From positions 3,991,501 through 4,055,500 of the forward strand of contig CM061062.1 of NCBI GenBank assembly GCA_030762895.1: a DNA stretch of 64,000 nucleotides. The letters are read 5' to 3'. The notes below the pieces were generated by a model. That model saw nothing but the letters and a program-made list of their open reading frames with translations. It had not been told where the DNA came from and did not search any database. Of the stretch, positions 20,691-31,831 are shown piece by piece. Both the position numbers and the translations under genes were made by a program. Numbering within the stretch: position 1 is the stretch's first letter; every line of letters starts with the position of its first letter. This DNA comes from Sophora flavescens. Its lineage: Eukaryota; Streptophyta; Magnoliopsida; Fabales; Fabaceae.

Positions 20691-20997
20691 GCATGGATCC
20701 AAAAGTAAATTATAACTCTTTTAAGTGAAAATCTCAATATGAAATTTGGTTTATAAAAATATATATCAAATTAGTATAAGGTTAAAGTAATATTATCAAA
20801 TGTTGTCATTTCAGCTCTGACACGATTATTTTTATTTATGTATTATAGGTCCTTGTCTGATCTTCGTTGTCCGCGGCTCCTCCCTTATCCTTACTTGGTA
20901 TTGGTTTGTCGAATAGGTAAATTCTCTCAATACTCTCTTTTAAGTTTTTGCTTTGTCTAATAGGTACTGATATGTGTGGTGCTTCTAATGTATTATG

Positions 20998-21250
20998 TGA
21001 ATTATCGTGTTGTTTGGTAGTGGAGAGCTGAGCTCAATAGGATGTGATCTTGTCTGATTGTATGCTGATAATTTAATGTTTATGCATGTGTTTGTCAATA
21101 TGTGTTGTTTGATAGTGGAGAGCGGAGCTCAATAGGATGTGATCCTGTCCGAAAGGCGGGATGCTGGTTGTGTGCTGATAATTTAGAAATTATGCATGTG
21201 TTTGACAATTAACTGCTACTTGTTAGTGGAGAGCAGAGCTCAATAGGATG
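20998..21250. repeat. Three diverged tandem copies of about 115 bp
   Basis: Each copy holds GTGGAGAGC-GAGCTCAATAGG and, in the first two, TGTGATC-TGTC plus GCTGATAATTTA and TTATGCATGTGTTTG. Part of the CACTA-1 leader. Confidence 0.75.
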
Positions 21251-21843
21251 TTTGCTACAATATTTAATCTAAGTTTGTATTGATTTACACTGCAATTTAT
21301 ATAAGCTCAACAATGTTGCAATATTTATAGGTTAATGGTTTTATTTTCTGTTAGAGTTAATAATTAATTTACAAAAGCCTTAGTTTCCTATTTGAGATTC
21401 AATATTAATGAGCATGCGTAACTTATCAAGGTATGCATGCTCATTGTATTGAATCTTGAATTGTCCAAGTGGGACAGTTTGGGAAAAAAAACCTTTTTCA
21501 CACTCGTACAATAGTCATTTCAATGTTCAAATGCCTTATATACTTGTTGAAATCTCGGTCTGATGCATTTCCTTTTGTTCTCCTGGTGCATACTTGATCG
21601 CGGTGATTCTCACCGTGCTCGAGTCGTGTACTTGGAGACCGATGGGAAATGCTGCCAAAATTTTGTCAAGTATAAGGTATTTGAATATGGGAATAACTAT
21701 TATTAGCCGAGTGTGACAAAGGTTTCTTCTCGAATGGGATAGGTTCATGGCTTGTCATAAGAACGAGATTGATGGAGTTATTGGAATGCACCGTAATATA
21801 TAAGTGTTATTGTAGGATTGGTCAGGCTATTTAATTGCCAGCA

Positions 21844-24800
21844 ATGGATATTCCGGAGAATCGGAAATGGATGTATCGTAGGTTGGATCGGAATAAACGT
21901 CTTAGGGAAGAGTATAGAGTTGGAGTGGGTGAGTTTATAGAGTTTGTTGTTAGTCAGGAGAGATTTATACGGCTGGGCGGTGATCAATTGAGGTGTCCTT
22001 GCAAAAGATGCAAGGGTCAATCTTTCAAAAGCATGGATGGAGTTGTAGCCGATCTTTATGAGAAGGGCTTCATGCCTGATTACTATTGGTGGAGTAACCA
22101 TGGTGAGACGTTGCCTGACTTAAACCCGATTGTGTTTGAAGGTTCGTACTATGGAAGTGGTGACCGGAGGGAAGAATTGAATCCATACGAGCAGATGATA
22201 ATGGATCATGCTGGACCATCGGTTGGTGTTGTACTAGAAGAAGATGGGGGAGAAGATGGTGGAATGAGTTCCCAATACATAGAGGAGAATCCGAATGCCG
22301 AAGATCAAAGATTCTATGATATGCTGAGTGCTGCACGATGTCCATTGTGGGAAGGATGTCGGGAGTACACGGAGTTGTCGATGTGCATGGAATGGTTGAG
22401 TATCAAATCGACTACAATATGCAAGAAGGCTGTTTTAATCGCCTCACCAGGTCAGTGTCCAAGGCATTGCCAGAAGATAATCGGATGCCTACTAGTTTTT
22501 ATCATGCTAAGAAGTCTGTGGAAAATTTGGGTCTGGGGTGTTTGAAAATTGATTGTTGCCCGAATGGATGTATGTTGTACTATAAGGATGATTCAGCGGA
22601 AAGCACAACATGTTGTCGATTTTGTGGTGCGGATCGGTATAAGACAACCACTAGGATGGGCATTGAGAAGAAGAGGTCGCTAAAAAAGATGTGGTACTTT
22701 CCGCTCGTGCCAAGATTTACAAGATTGTACTCTTCGATGGCCACTGCAGCTCACATGAGGTGGCATAGTGAGCATGAGAGGGAGCAGGATATCTTGTGTC
22801 ATCCATCTGATGGAGAAGCTTGGAAGCATTTTGATAGGGTTCATATGGCATTTTCGCAGGACCCTTGCAATGTCCGATTGGGGTTATCTACTGATGGATT
22901 TAATCCTTTTGGGCAATCTGGAAAAGCATACTCTTGTTGGCCGGTTATCCTGACTCCGTACAATCTTCCCCCGAGGATGTGCATGAAGCGGGAGTTTATG
23001 TTCCTAACAGTCATAATTCCGGGTCCGTCTAATCCAAAAGGTAAGATTGATGTGTACTTGCAGCCGCTGATTGATGAGTTGACGATGCTGTGGAATGATG
23101 GTGTGTTGACATATGACGTATCTTTGAGGCAGAATTTCATCATGAAAGCAGCTTTGATGTGGACGATCAACGACTTTCCCGCTTATGGGATGATGTCGGG
23201 TTGGATGACCGCGGGGAAGCTTGGATGCCCAATATGTATGGAGCGATCGAAGGCATTCACGCTTAAAAACAGTCGAAAGATCTCATATTTTGATTGTCAT
23301 CGTCAATTCCTTCCAGAAGATCATCCTTATAGGCGGAACAAGAATGCATTCAAGAAGCGTTGTGCGGAGACAACATCGCCTCCACCACGTTTGACTGGTC
23401 CTAATGTATGGCGCGAGTACGGTACGATTTCATCGCTCGTCCATGAAACCCAAGGAGAACATATTCCTGATTATGGCGTCAACCATAATTGGACAAAACA
23501 AAGTATATTTTGGAGGTTGCCGTATTGGAGGACGCAGCTACTCCGTCACAACATTGATGTCATGCATACTGAGAGGAATGTGTTTTTGAATGTGTTTGAC
23601 ACTATGATGGACATCAAGGGGAGGACAAAGGTTACAAATAAAGCCCGATTGGATCTGACTGAAATTTGTAATCGGAAGGAGCTTGAGTTGCAGGACGGTG
23701 GTCGTGGCAGACTTATCAAACCGAAGGCAAGTTATACACTAAGCAAAACACAGAAAGTGACCGTCTGTAAGTGGGTTAAAGAACTAAAGTTACCAGATGG
23801 GTATGCTTCCAATCTGGGTAGATGTGTTGACCTTAAGGAAGCAAAGTTACATGGAATGAAGAGTCATGATTGCCACGTGTTCATGCAACGGTTGCTTCTA
23901 ATTGCGTTCGACGCATTACCGAAGCAAATTTGGAACCCACTTGTTGAGCTTAGCCACTTTTTCAGGGAGCTTACATCGACAACACTAAATGTGAATCAAT
24001 TAAAGGATATGGAAGTCAAGATACCCGTTTTGTTATGTAAGCTGGAGCAAATCTTCCCGCCGAGTTTCTTTGATTCCATGGAACACCTGCCAGTTCATCT
24101 ACCTTATGAAGCAAGAGTTTGTGGCCCAGTCCAATACCGCTGGATGTATCCATTTGAGAGGTAAACAACATCAACTATTTTACTTAATACATATGAAATT
24201 CACGAACACAAGAGCGTAGTTTAGCTTTCCCTAAAACTAGGAATTATTTGTATGTATCCCTCTTTAATAGGTTCATGCACTCCCTTAAATACAAAGTCAA
24301 GAACAAGGCACGAGTGGAGGGTTCCATTTGTGAAGCGTACTTAGTAGAGGAGACTTCCACATTTGCCTCTTATTTCTATGGTGACGAAGTTAACACGAGA
24401 AGGACAAGGATGCCTAGAAACGTTGATTCGGGCGAAGGAAGTTCAACTAGTCCTCCTATATCAATATTCAACTATCCGGGAAGATTTAGTGGCAAATCAA
24501 AAGGATATTTCTTGGAACAGCGTGACATTAATGCTGCTCATCTGTATATCCTTCAAAATTGTGAAGAGGTGGCGCCATATTTAGAGTAAGTTTCTATAAT
24601 GTCTTTTATAAGTTCAATTGACATTTATGATTATTAATCGTCCTGCTTTTAATCTCCCATATGTAGGATGTACGACAATTTTCTAAGGGATCTCCAACTT
24701 GACATTTCAAACGATCAGGTTGATCGAGAAATTACTTCTCACTTTGCTACGTGGTTCAGTAAATATGTAGGTTAAGCATCTTCATTTGTTGAAATACATT

Positions 24801-25584
24801 TCAGCTCCTTAAATATATAGCATGTATAAGAATAATATAATATTTGATTTTTTAGGTACTAGACCCAGAAAACAATGTTCAAAATCCATTGTTGACAAAT
24901 TTGGCATAGGGGCCTAACAGATGAGTTACATCATGGAATACTTATATTGTAAATGGATATAAATTTAACACAAAAACATGGAATGAAGGAATGCAGACGT
25001 GTAACTATGGTGTTTGTGTGCGAGCCACTGATGGCAATGTAGAGGATGATTTCTATGGGGTTCTAACTGACATCCTCGAACTTGATTATATCGGTTTCCA
25101 CGTGATGAAGTTAGTTATCTTCAAGTGTGAGTGGTTTGATCCTACTCTTGACATAGGGACAAAACTAGATAAAAAATATGGTATTGTTCAAGTTAGGCTG
25201 TCTCGAAGGTATAATAAGGCGTACGACCCATTCATTTTTTCACAACAGGCAGAGCATGTTTATTACCCGCCATATCCCGAAGGACATCATGGCTGGTTGG
25301 GTGTTATTAAGATAAAGGCTCGCAGTATAATTACTGATAATGTAATCAACCAGCCTGAAAAAGATGCTCCGTACCAAGATGATGAGTTTTCAAGACCCCA
25401 CGTATCGTTGCAAATTACGCCGGACATTATTGTTAATTCTCTGGCAGACATTTCCGGAAATGGGGAAGAAGTTGAAAGAGAGTTAATGGATCAATCCAAG
25501 TTGGACGCATCTAGCGAAGGTACATTCCGATCAAGTGATACTGATGAGAGTGAGGGTGAATTTAGTGACGGAGATTCTACTTAG
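21844..25584 (+). pseudogene. CACTA-1 transposase (TNP2 type)
   Basis: Likely exons are 21844-24160, 24271-24585, 24667-24766 and 24856-25584, joined at GT-AG sites that keep the frame. The N-terminus (MDIPENRKWMYRR, then CPCKRCKG) is the transposase-associated domain. The catalytic region follows, with LGLSTDGFNPFG at about 22877-22912 (Transposase_21), and then the DUF4218-like HDCHVFMQRLLLIAF and the DUF4216-like GVCVRATDGNVEDDFYG. A missing base near 22411 shifts the frame in exon 1, and exon 4 has in-frame TAG (24907) and TGA (24922). The family cuts and joins element ends. This copy cannot make a full protein. Confidence 0.9.
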
Positions 25585-25691
25585 GTAATTTATTTATGTC
25601 ATAATTCATTGTGTAAATGTCATTCTACTTAGGTAATTTATTTTTGTATTATTTACACTGTTGTGTAATCATCTTTTCATTTTTTTCACAG

Positions 25692-27366
25692 ATGGCAGAT
25701 TCCTCTAGAGGTAGGGGTCGTCGTGGAGGTCGTGCTGCGAGAGTCCCTTCGCCGGCCGACCCACAGCCTTCAGATCGAGACCACCCTACCAGCACCTCTG
25801 TGGACGGGACACCTCAGGGTGATCGAGTTGCACCCCCTACCCAGTCTCATGTGGTCGGGACACAGGCTGCACCCTCATCATCCACACCTACGACAGGACC
25901 ATCATCATCATCGGGACAGGAGAGTCGTGGTCCATCCGACAGGAGGATTCTTCTTATCCCCAGGGGGGATAACGAGTAAGCTAAGTTAATTTTTTAATAT
26001 ATATAAAGTATCGTTAATTTCTATTTACTTGTTTTTTTAATTTATTTATAACATTTATTAATGCTCTAATTTTGCTGCAGCTTTCTGCCCGCGAAGGGCC
26101 CTTCTGATTCGATATCGAAGATCCTGCGATGCAAGTTTGATGGTCGATGACCTACATGGAAGGCCATCCCAGAGGGCCATAGGGATCAGTTGTTTCTAGA
26201 GTTTAAAGTAACAATTTATTAAGTTATTTAAATTAAATTTACATTATATATATATATATATATACACACACACGAATTTCCTAACAAATGTACGTTGCGG
26301 AAAGAGTATAGGTGGGACATAGCTTTAGAGGCTCTCGTCAGGGACATATTTGAGCATAAAGGCTCACTGGTCATGAAGAATCTGACGAACAAGCTGAGGA
26401 AGGGTAAGAATAAGGGGAAGTGGGTGGATCCTGAGATCAGGAGGCAATGGACCAAGATCTTGGGCTCTTGAGAAGTTCCAGGAGATCCGGGCCACAGCTC
26501 GGCGTAATCGAGCTTCTGATGGTGGCGCATGTGCTTGGACCGACGGGTCTAAATCAGCCGCCGCCCACTACGACGAGCTGGTAATACATTAAACTTTTGA
26601 CTTAATATACTATTTAATTAATTAGTTTCCATTTTTAATTATTCTTATGAATTTAACATTATATTTTTCTGTGCAGAAAGCACGAAACAAATGAGCCCCA
26701 CCTTGCTATGGAGTTGGTGGAGAGGACGAAGAAGTTGAAGTCGGGGACATGGGTCAACGACCGGGCCCGTAACTATGTTGTAAGCAAAAAAAATAATTTA
26801 GTGTGTACTTGTAATTTATTATAAATGATTTGTTAATATTGGATATAATTTTAACTAAATCTCTTCAACTATACTTTGTAGGTGGGCTTCAACGAGAAGA
26901 AGGACGATGCCATATCACGTGCCTCACAGTCACAAGATGAGGCTTTGACCGGTGATGGGCCCAGCTCTCCTATCTCCGTCGACGATAATGCCATTTATTT
27001 GGAGGTCGTCGGGGCATGAACAAGAAGGGGCACGTGTATGACCTCGGACACACGGGAGGCGAGTTTATCGCTTCATCATCTGGCACGCCTGCTCCTTCCT
27101 ACGCCGATACCGTCCCTCGTGAGCAGTTCAACCAAATGCAGGACACCATCACGCAGCTGAACGCGAAGCTTCGGGAGAAGAGCGAGAGAGAGCAGCAGAT
27201 GGCGAACCAGATTGCACAGTTGACTCAGGCACACCAGCAGCTGATGCAGGCGAGCATCGAGCAGGGCCAGACACTGCGGCTGGTGTTGGAGCAGATGAGG
27301 ATCCAGACTCCAGTTGCTCAGGGTGATGCTCTGACGGTTGTGCCGCCTGCTGCCGCCAGCTACTGA
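25692..27366 (+). pseudogene. CACTA-1 second gene (TNPA-like, plant transposase Ptta/En/Spm)
   Basis: Starts 108 bases after the TNP2 stop. Exon 1 (25692-25974) is an Arg/Gly- then Ser/Pro-rich leader. Further exons start near 26081, 26283, 26677 and 26881. They hold a segment typical of Transposase_24 proteins: DIFEHKGSLVMKNL, then KWVDPEIRRQW. The last exon is a Gln-rich coiled coil (EQFNQMQDTITQLNAKLREK) ending at 27366. A TGA near 26150 and frame breaks near 26470, 26700 and 27010 disrupt it. In En/Spm this second protein binds the subterminal repeats. Exon borders are approximate. Confidence 0.75.
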
Positions 27367-27654
27367 TGCTGCTACTCTAGAGGACGATCAGCTAGCAAAC
27401 GTCGGTGGTACGGACGCCGAGGATGATTGGATTCCTCCACCTCCCCCTCCTCATGACTAATTTTTTTCTTCTTCATATTTTTGACTTTAAACGATTCTTG
27501 TATGACATTTTGGATTATTTTTTTAATATATATTTATTATTTCTTATGATTGTATATTTCATAAGTAATTTGGTGTGTTTTATTAGTAATTTTGCTAACG
27601 TTTAAAGAAAAACAGAAAAAAATTTTATTTTAAAAATAAAAAAAATAAAAATAA

Positions 27655-28041
27655 TAACCAGTTTAGCGACCGAATTATAAACCAATAATTCGGTCGCTAA
27701 ACATTATTTAACATTAACAGATGTGGTATAGTGACCGAAAATCCGTCGCTAATTTAAGTTAACGGTAACTAAAATTAGCGACCGAACTAGCAACCGATTA
27801 TCGGTCGCTAGAAATGGTTACCTAAACAATGCGACCAACCAAATAGCGACCATTTTTTATTATTTAGCGACCGAAATTATGGTCGCCATTTAGCGACCGA
27901 AATATTAATTCGGTCGCTAAGGTTGTATTCAGCCACCACCATTAATCGGTCTCTAATTCGGTCGCTAAATTAAATAGCGACCGATTTACATAGTTTAGCG
28001 ACCGAATATGCCGGTCGCTAAACAGATGACTTTTTGTAGTG
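27655..28041. repeat. 3' subterminal repeats of CACTA-1
   Basis: Dense GCGACCGAA / TTCGGTCGC copies in both orientations, often as short palindromes, up to the TIR. They match the 5' set. Confidence 0.88.
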
Positions 28042-28222
28042 AGAGAAGCGGTGGAGCTAGAGGTGATGGTGGCGGAGGTGGAGGAAGAGGAGTAGATGGA
28101 GGTGCATCAGGGTTGTGGAAACAGGAAGGGGGGAGGGAGGAAGAAGATGTTGAATTGGATGATGGCGATCTACCCAAAAATGCCATGGCGACGGCCATGG
28201 CGGATACAGAGATGTTGTCCAT
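28042..28222 (-). pseudogene. Carried ORF in the MULE, part 1 (N-terminal)
   Basis: The minus-strand ATG at 28222 opens an alanine-, serine- and proline-rich protein (SAMAVAMAFLGRS, then a PPPPPPPSP run). It reaches the CACTA insertion point without a stop. The upstream 300 bases on that strand are pyrimidine-rich, like a plant 5' UTR. Removing the CACTA element and one target copy would place it in frame with 10770-11347. No family recognised. Confidence 0.4.
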
Positions 28223-28601
28223 TGGGGTTGTGAAGATGGAAGGAAGGGTGGGAGAGCAGAGTTGTGGAGATGATGAGAGAAACCAGTTGACAGGGCGTTG
28301 TTACTGTGGCTGCAATGGCTCACACTCGCGGACATGTGGAGGTGGTGCCGGAGGGGAGGTGGTGTTGGGTAGCCGACGGCGTGGCACAGTGGAAGACGAC
28401 TGGGGTGGTACTGGGTGGAAGGCAGAAGATGGCGGGAGCAGATTGAGAGGAGGGAAGAGAAGAATAAGGAAGAGGAAAAAAATTCGGCACGGGAGGGTGC
28501 ACAATATTATAATGATCCACATAAATCTAATGGTTAGTCTCACTAGTGCACGGTGGTACCACCTATCAAGGTGGTCCACCGTAGAATTCGTCCTAGATTT
28601 A

Positions 28602-28998
28602 GACAAGATTCTTGATTTGATTAAAGTTAGAGTGTGGTCTTGGTGTAATAGTTTAATTAAGAGGGGTTGTTTTTCGTTCTCGGATTGGTGCATCAACTTG
28701 ATATACTATTTACAGATTTGCTACCGAAAATAGGCATTGGCTTGGATCTATTACAACATAATGTTATGGGAGTTGAGTTTTTATTGTTTTGTGATATGCA
28801 TTAGAGATTTATATCCTTCAAAAACTTAGTTTCTGGGGTTGTTTGTAGGTGTTGGGATCGGGGATGCTTATAAAACATGTAATGTGTGGGATGGTGTTTA
28901 TGATCTTTTGTAAGAATTAAAGTGGTTACAATATGTATTTGGGTTTGAGTATCCATTATACTCTTTTCAATATAATTTTTGACTTATAAAAAAAAAAG
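28602..28998 (+). mobile_element. Possible 3' end of a LINE-type retroposon
   Basis: Non-coding sequence ends in CAATATAATTTTTGACTTAT and a run of ten A, like the tails of plant L1 elements. There is no RT here and no target duplication was found. The stretch begins right after the MULE target copy, so the MULE may have landed in it. Confidence 0.35.
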
Positions 28999-29006
28999 TA
29001 CATGCC

Positions 29007-29043
<37 letters not shown>

Positions 29044-29797
29044 GAAGGTAATGCCTATCGCGGCGTTATAGTTGATTGTTGAATGTGCAAAGGCTATATA
29101 AAATGGTGGAAGATATTTGCTTAGTGTCAAACAATATAAAAAACGATCGATTTGCCATTGTCTTTTGTAAATGGTGGGATCAGATATGATTACAATCATT
29201 CCTCTTGTGTTTATAATAGCAGTAAAAGCTGAATTTTAGGGATGTGTATAATTATTGGCTACGTCATTCCAATAGCAAGAAAGCCAAAAATTTAGGGATT
29301 TGTGTTCTAAATTTATTTTCAATTTGCGGGGAAGGTTGTTTAGGAGAAGGTAGGGCCTGTGAGTAATTAGTTTTGTTAGTCACGGGGAAGTTGGGGATGG
29401 TTATTAGATCAATTATTATTAATTTTTTGTTTCTCAGGATATCATCTACGTGCAATCAGATAAGCCAGTTATCACTCGAACCAACCACATATTGATTAGA
29501 TCAATTATTTTGGAAAAGGAAAACAATGACTCTTTTGATCAACTTCAATTGTCGCAATCAAGTCTTTGTAAAAAAATTATTTCAACTGAATCATTTCAAT
29601 ATTTTTTCTAATTTTATTTCAATTTAGATTTTCCTAAGCTTTGGTTGTTTAATAGAAATATTACATCTTACTTGACACGTTAATTGTCCTCTACATATCG
29701 CATGAAGCTAATTGTATTGCTTTAGAGGTTAAAAATCAGTTTAAGTTGCTATCTTTATCTTGGTTTGTCAATCTTGTTCTGCTCAGGGTATGATAAC
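28999..29797. other. AT-rich intergenic DNA
   Basis: Contains an (AT)n tract at about 29010-29038 and no supported gene. Confidence 0.6.
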
Positions 29798-29982
29798 TAA
29801 TGTGTGGTACAATTGGTAGATAACTGTACACCTTAAACATGTGGTTAGAGGTTCGATTCCTGGCTTATGTGTATGGAATAACATTTGTTGGGAGAGGTCA
29901 ACCCCTTAAATGGATCTCAGTATCTCGAGTGATTAGTCTCTAGCTCCCGATCGGAGGATACACTGGTTTACCAAAAAAAAAG
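29798..29982 (+). mobile_element. tRNA-derived SINE
   Basis: A polymerase III A-box-like TGGTACAATTGGTAGA (29805-29820) and B box GGTTCGATTCC (29851-29861) have the spacing of a tRNA gene. A tRNA-unrelated body and an A-tail (29972-29981) follow. It cannot fold as a functional tRNA, so it is a SINE. Confidence 0.8.
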
Positions 29983-30046
29983 TTTGGACTTAAGACCATT
30001 AAGATTTTAAATTATGGACACGGCCATTGCTACTATATATTGCATG

Positions 30047-30345
30047 AGTAATGATATGTGAACATCCAAATGGGTGTTTCATTTGGGACACCTGGTTAAT
30101 TATGTATAAATATTTGATTAATTTAGTTCATTATATGGTTAATCACATGTAAATATTTGATTAATTTATGATGATCCATTAATCATATAAAAAACTGAAT
30201 TAACCAGATATTTACATGTGATTAATCAAATATTTACATGATTATAGTAAATAAGTCCATTAATCATATAATGAACTAAATTAATCAAATATTTATACAT
30301 GATTAACCAGGTATCCAAATGAGTATCCTGTTTGAGTGTCATTGT
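30047..30345. mobile_element. Fold-back MITE, about 300 bp
   Basis: The left arm (CATTTGGGACACCTGGTTAA, then ATGTATAAATATTTGATTAA) is repeated in inverted form on the right up to about 30345. No coding sequence. Target duplication not resolved, so superfamily is open. Confidence 0.7.
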
Positions 30346-30679
30346 CACTGTAGACAATTGTTTGACAATGTGATTGAAGCGGTCATAATTGCAACTATAA
30401 TATGATTGCATTAGACCACCAAAATCATGATGTTGTGATCTCGATTTGTGAACCTCAATTTTAAACTCTAATAATGAGTAACAGTGATCGTCTTTCTGCA
30501 TCAAGTTATATGGTTTGTCTTTGGTAGAAAGTAATATCAATTTCTTTATGCAATCTTCAAAAACTAGTAAGAGTCTAAGACAAGGCTACACTCACGGACT
30601 CTTCTCCATCATATTTACTCGAGTTGACACAAGTGTGAAGAAAAAGGTTGCTTGATTTCAACAGGACTGAGAGGGTTTA

Positions 30680-31791
30680 TTACATGATAGAACATGCATT
30701 TACGTTGTCATCACTGAAAAGGGACACAAATTTCTCTTCAGGCGCATTGGATGAAGCAGGAAATGCCTGCACAACGTTTCGAACATATCCAGCGGGTGCT
30801 TTTCTGTCATAGGCTCCAGTGGCATAAGGATAGTACGCCAGATGCTGTTCAACATAAGGCCAAAATTCAGCTCTTATTTTTCCAGTACTCCTTACCCTCT
30901 TCAAGACTTTGTTTGGATCAACATAACCACTGACTATCACCCGGCTTTGCTTTCGGTTCACCTCCACCGATTTAACTCCTGCAAAAAACGCTAACTCAGG
31001 ATTAAAAATGATGTAGCTTAGATATACCTACCTATAGATAGCATCAAATATTATATTTTATATATTTAGCATAATGCACAATATTTATGAAGATAAATGG
31101 TTTTGGTAGGTCATTGCATCATCCTTTAGGTTGACGTTTGGTTCATGAAATATTTTATTTTTAGATAAATTGTAATTTTGGAATTTCATTCCAATAATAT
31201 TTCTTTCTTATCTTCATATATGAGAATGAATTTTTTAACTTTCATCCATTAATTTTATTCCGGGGTATGAAAAAAGCAAAGCAAAAAGAAACAAAGAAAA
31301 TCTTTTATTTACAGTATATTTGATGACCGAGAAATTTTTTTAAAACTTGTATCAAACATGAAAAACTTTTATTCTCATATCCACGTTCTCGGAAATATTT
31401 TTTTAAAACTTATATCAAACGCTATATTAATTATTTGCTTTCTTCGGGATTAAGTATCTAAATAATATATCTTTGTTTCACTACCTTTTTTTATATTCTT
31501 TTAGCCAATATGTCTTTTTTTTTTGGTTGAAAGAAGCCAATATATCTTATAACCAATGATTATCTCTCCATTATTATTTCCCAAAACAAATATCGTTTGA
31601 TCAATTGTTATATATATATATATATATATATATCACTGCCAATCTCTTCGATTTATTCCAATCAAATGACCAATATTAATTCATTAAAGAACTACCTAAC
31701 ATCTGTTGGATTAGAATAAATTGGAATGTGACACGATTTGAAATAAGTTTTTAAATTTACTTTCGAAGTCAATGGATACAAGCTTTTATAT

Positions 31792-31831
<40 letters not shown>

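Larger units (their letters stand above)
18884..21843 (+). other. CACTA-1 5' non-coding region (untranslated exons/introns)
   Basis: Follows the gypsy insertion. No protein-coding frame is supported. It contains two tandem-repeat arrays (20388-20690 and 20998-21250). The part from about 21388 to 21760 resembles the matching region of CACTA-2 (56700-57067, minus strand), so it belongs to the conserved transposase leader. Confidence 0.6.
11351..28041 (+). mobile_element. CACTA (En/Spm) element 1
   Basis: Starts CACTACAAAAA and ends TTTTTGTAGTG, flanked by the 3-bp duplication AGA (11348-11350 and 28042-28044). Both subterminal regions are packed with AGCGACCGA-type repeats in both orientations. 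It encodes a TNP2-type transposase (21844-25584) and a second TNPA-like protein (25692-27366), both broken. A gypsy element (12069-18878) sits in its 5' part, so the CACTA element itself is about 9.9 kb. Confidence 0.95.
10793..28593. mobile_element. Mutator-like (MULE) element split by CACTA-1
   Basis: Inverted ends of about 40 bp: left GGGCGAATTCTACGGTGAAC, right the near-perfect complement ending CCGTAGAATTCGTCC, each continuing through ACCACCTTGATAGGTGGTACC-type sequence. They are flanked by the 8-bp direct repeat TAGATTTA (10785-10792, 28594-28601). Without the inserted CACTA element the unit is about 1.1 kb. It has no transposase but holds a GC-rich ORF on the minus strand, which suggests a Pack-MULE that picked up gene sequence. 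Superfamily is inferred from the TIR and from a TSD of 8 (9 with one mismatch) bp; hAT is the main alternative. Confidence 0.7.

Noticed and set aside
20346..20737. ORFs encoding repeats such as RPGRDGHHGRD on both strands
   Set aside because: They follow from a 72-bp tandem repeat free of stops; no start context, no family, and the same DNA is open in three frames.
27405..27605. Small plus-strand ORF after the TNPA-like gene
   Set aside because: Phe/Ile-rich and lies in the AT-rich 3' untranslated part of CACTA-1.
29798..29870. tRNA gene
   Set aside because: A and B boxes are present but the acceptor stem and anticodon arm do not pair, and an unrelated body with an A-tail follows, as in a SINE.
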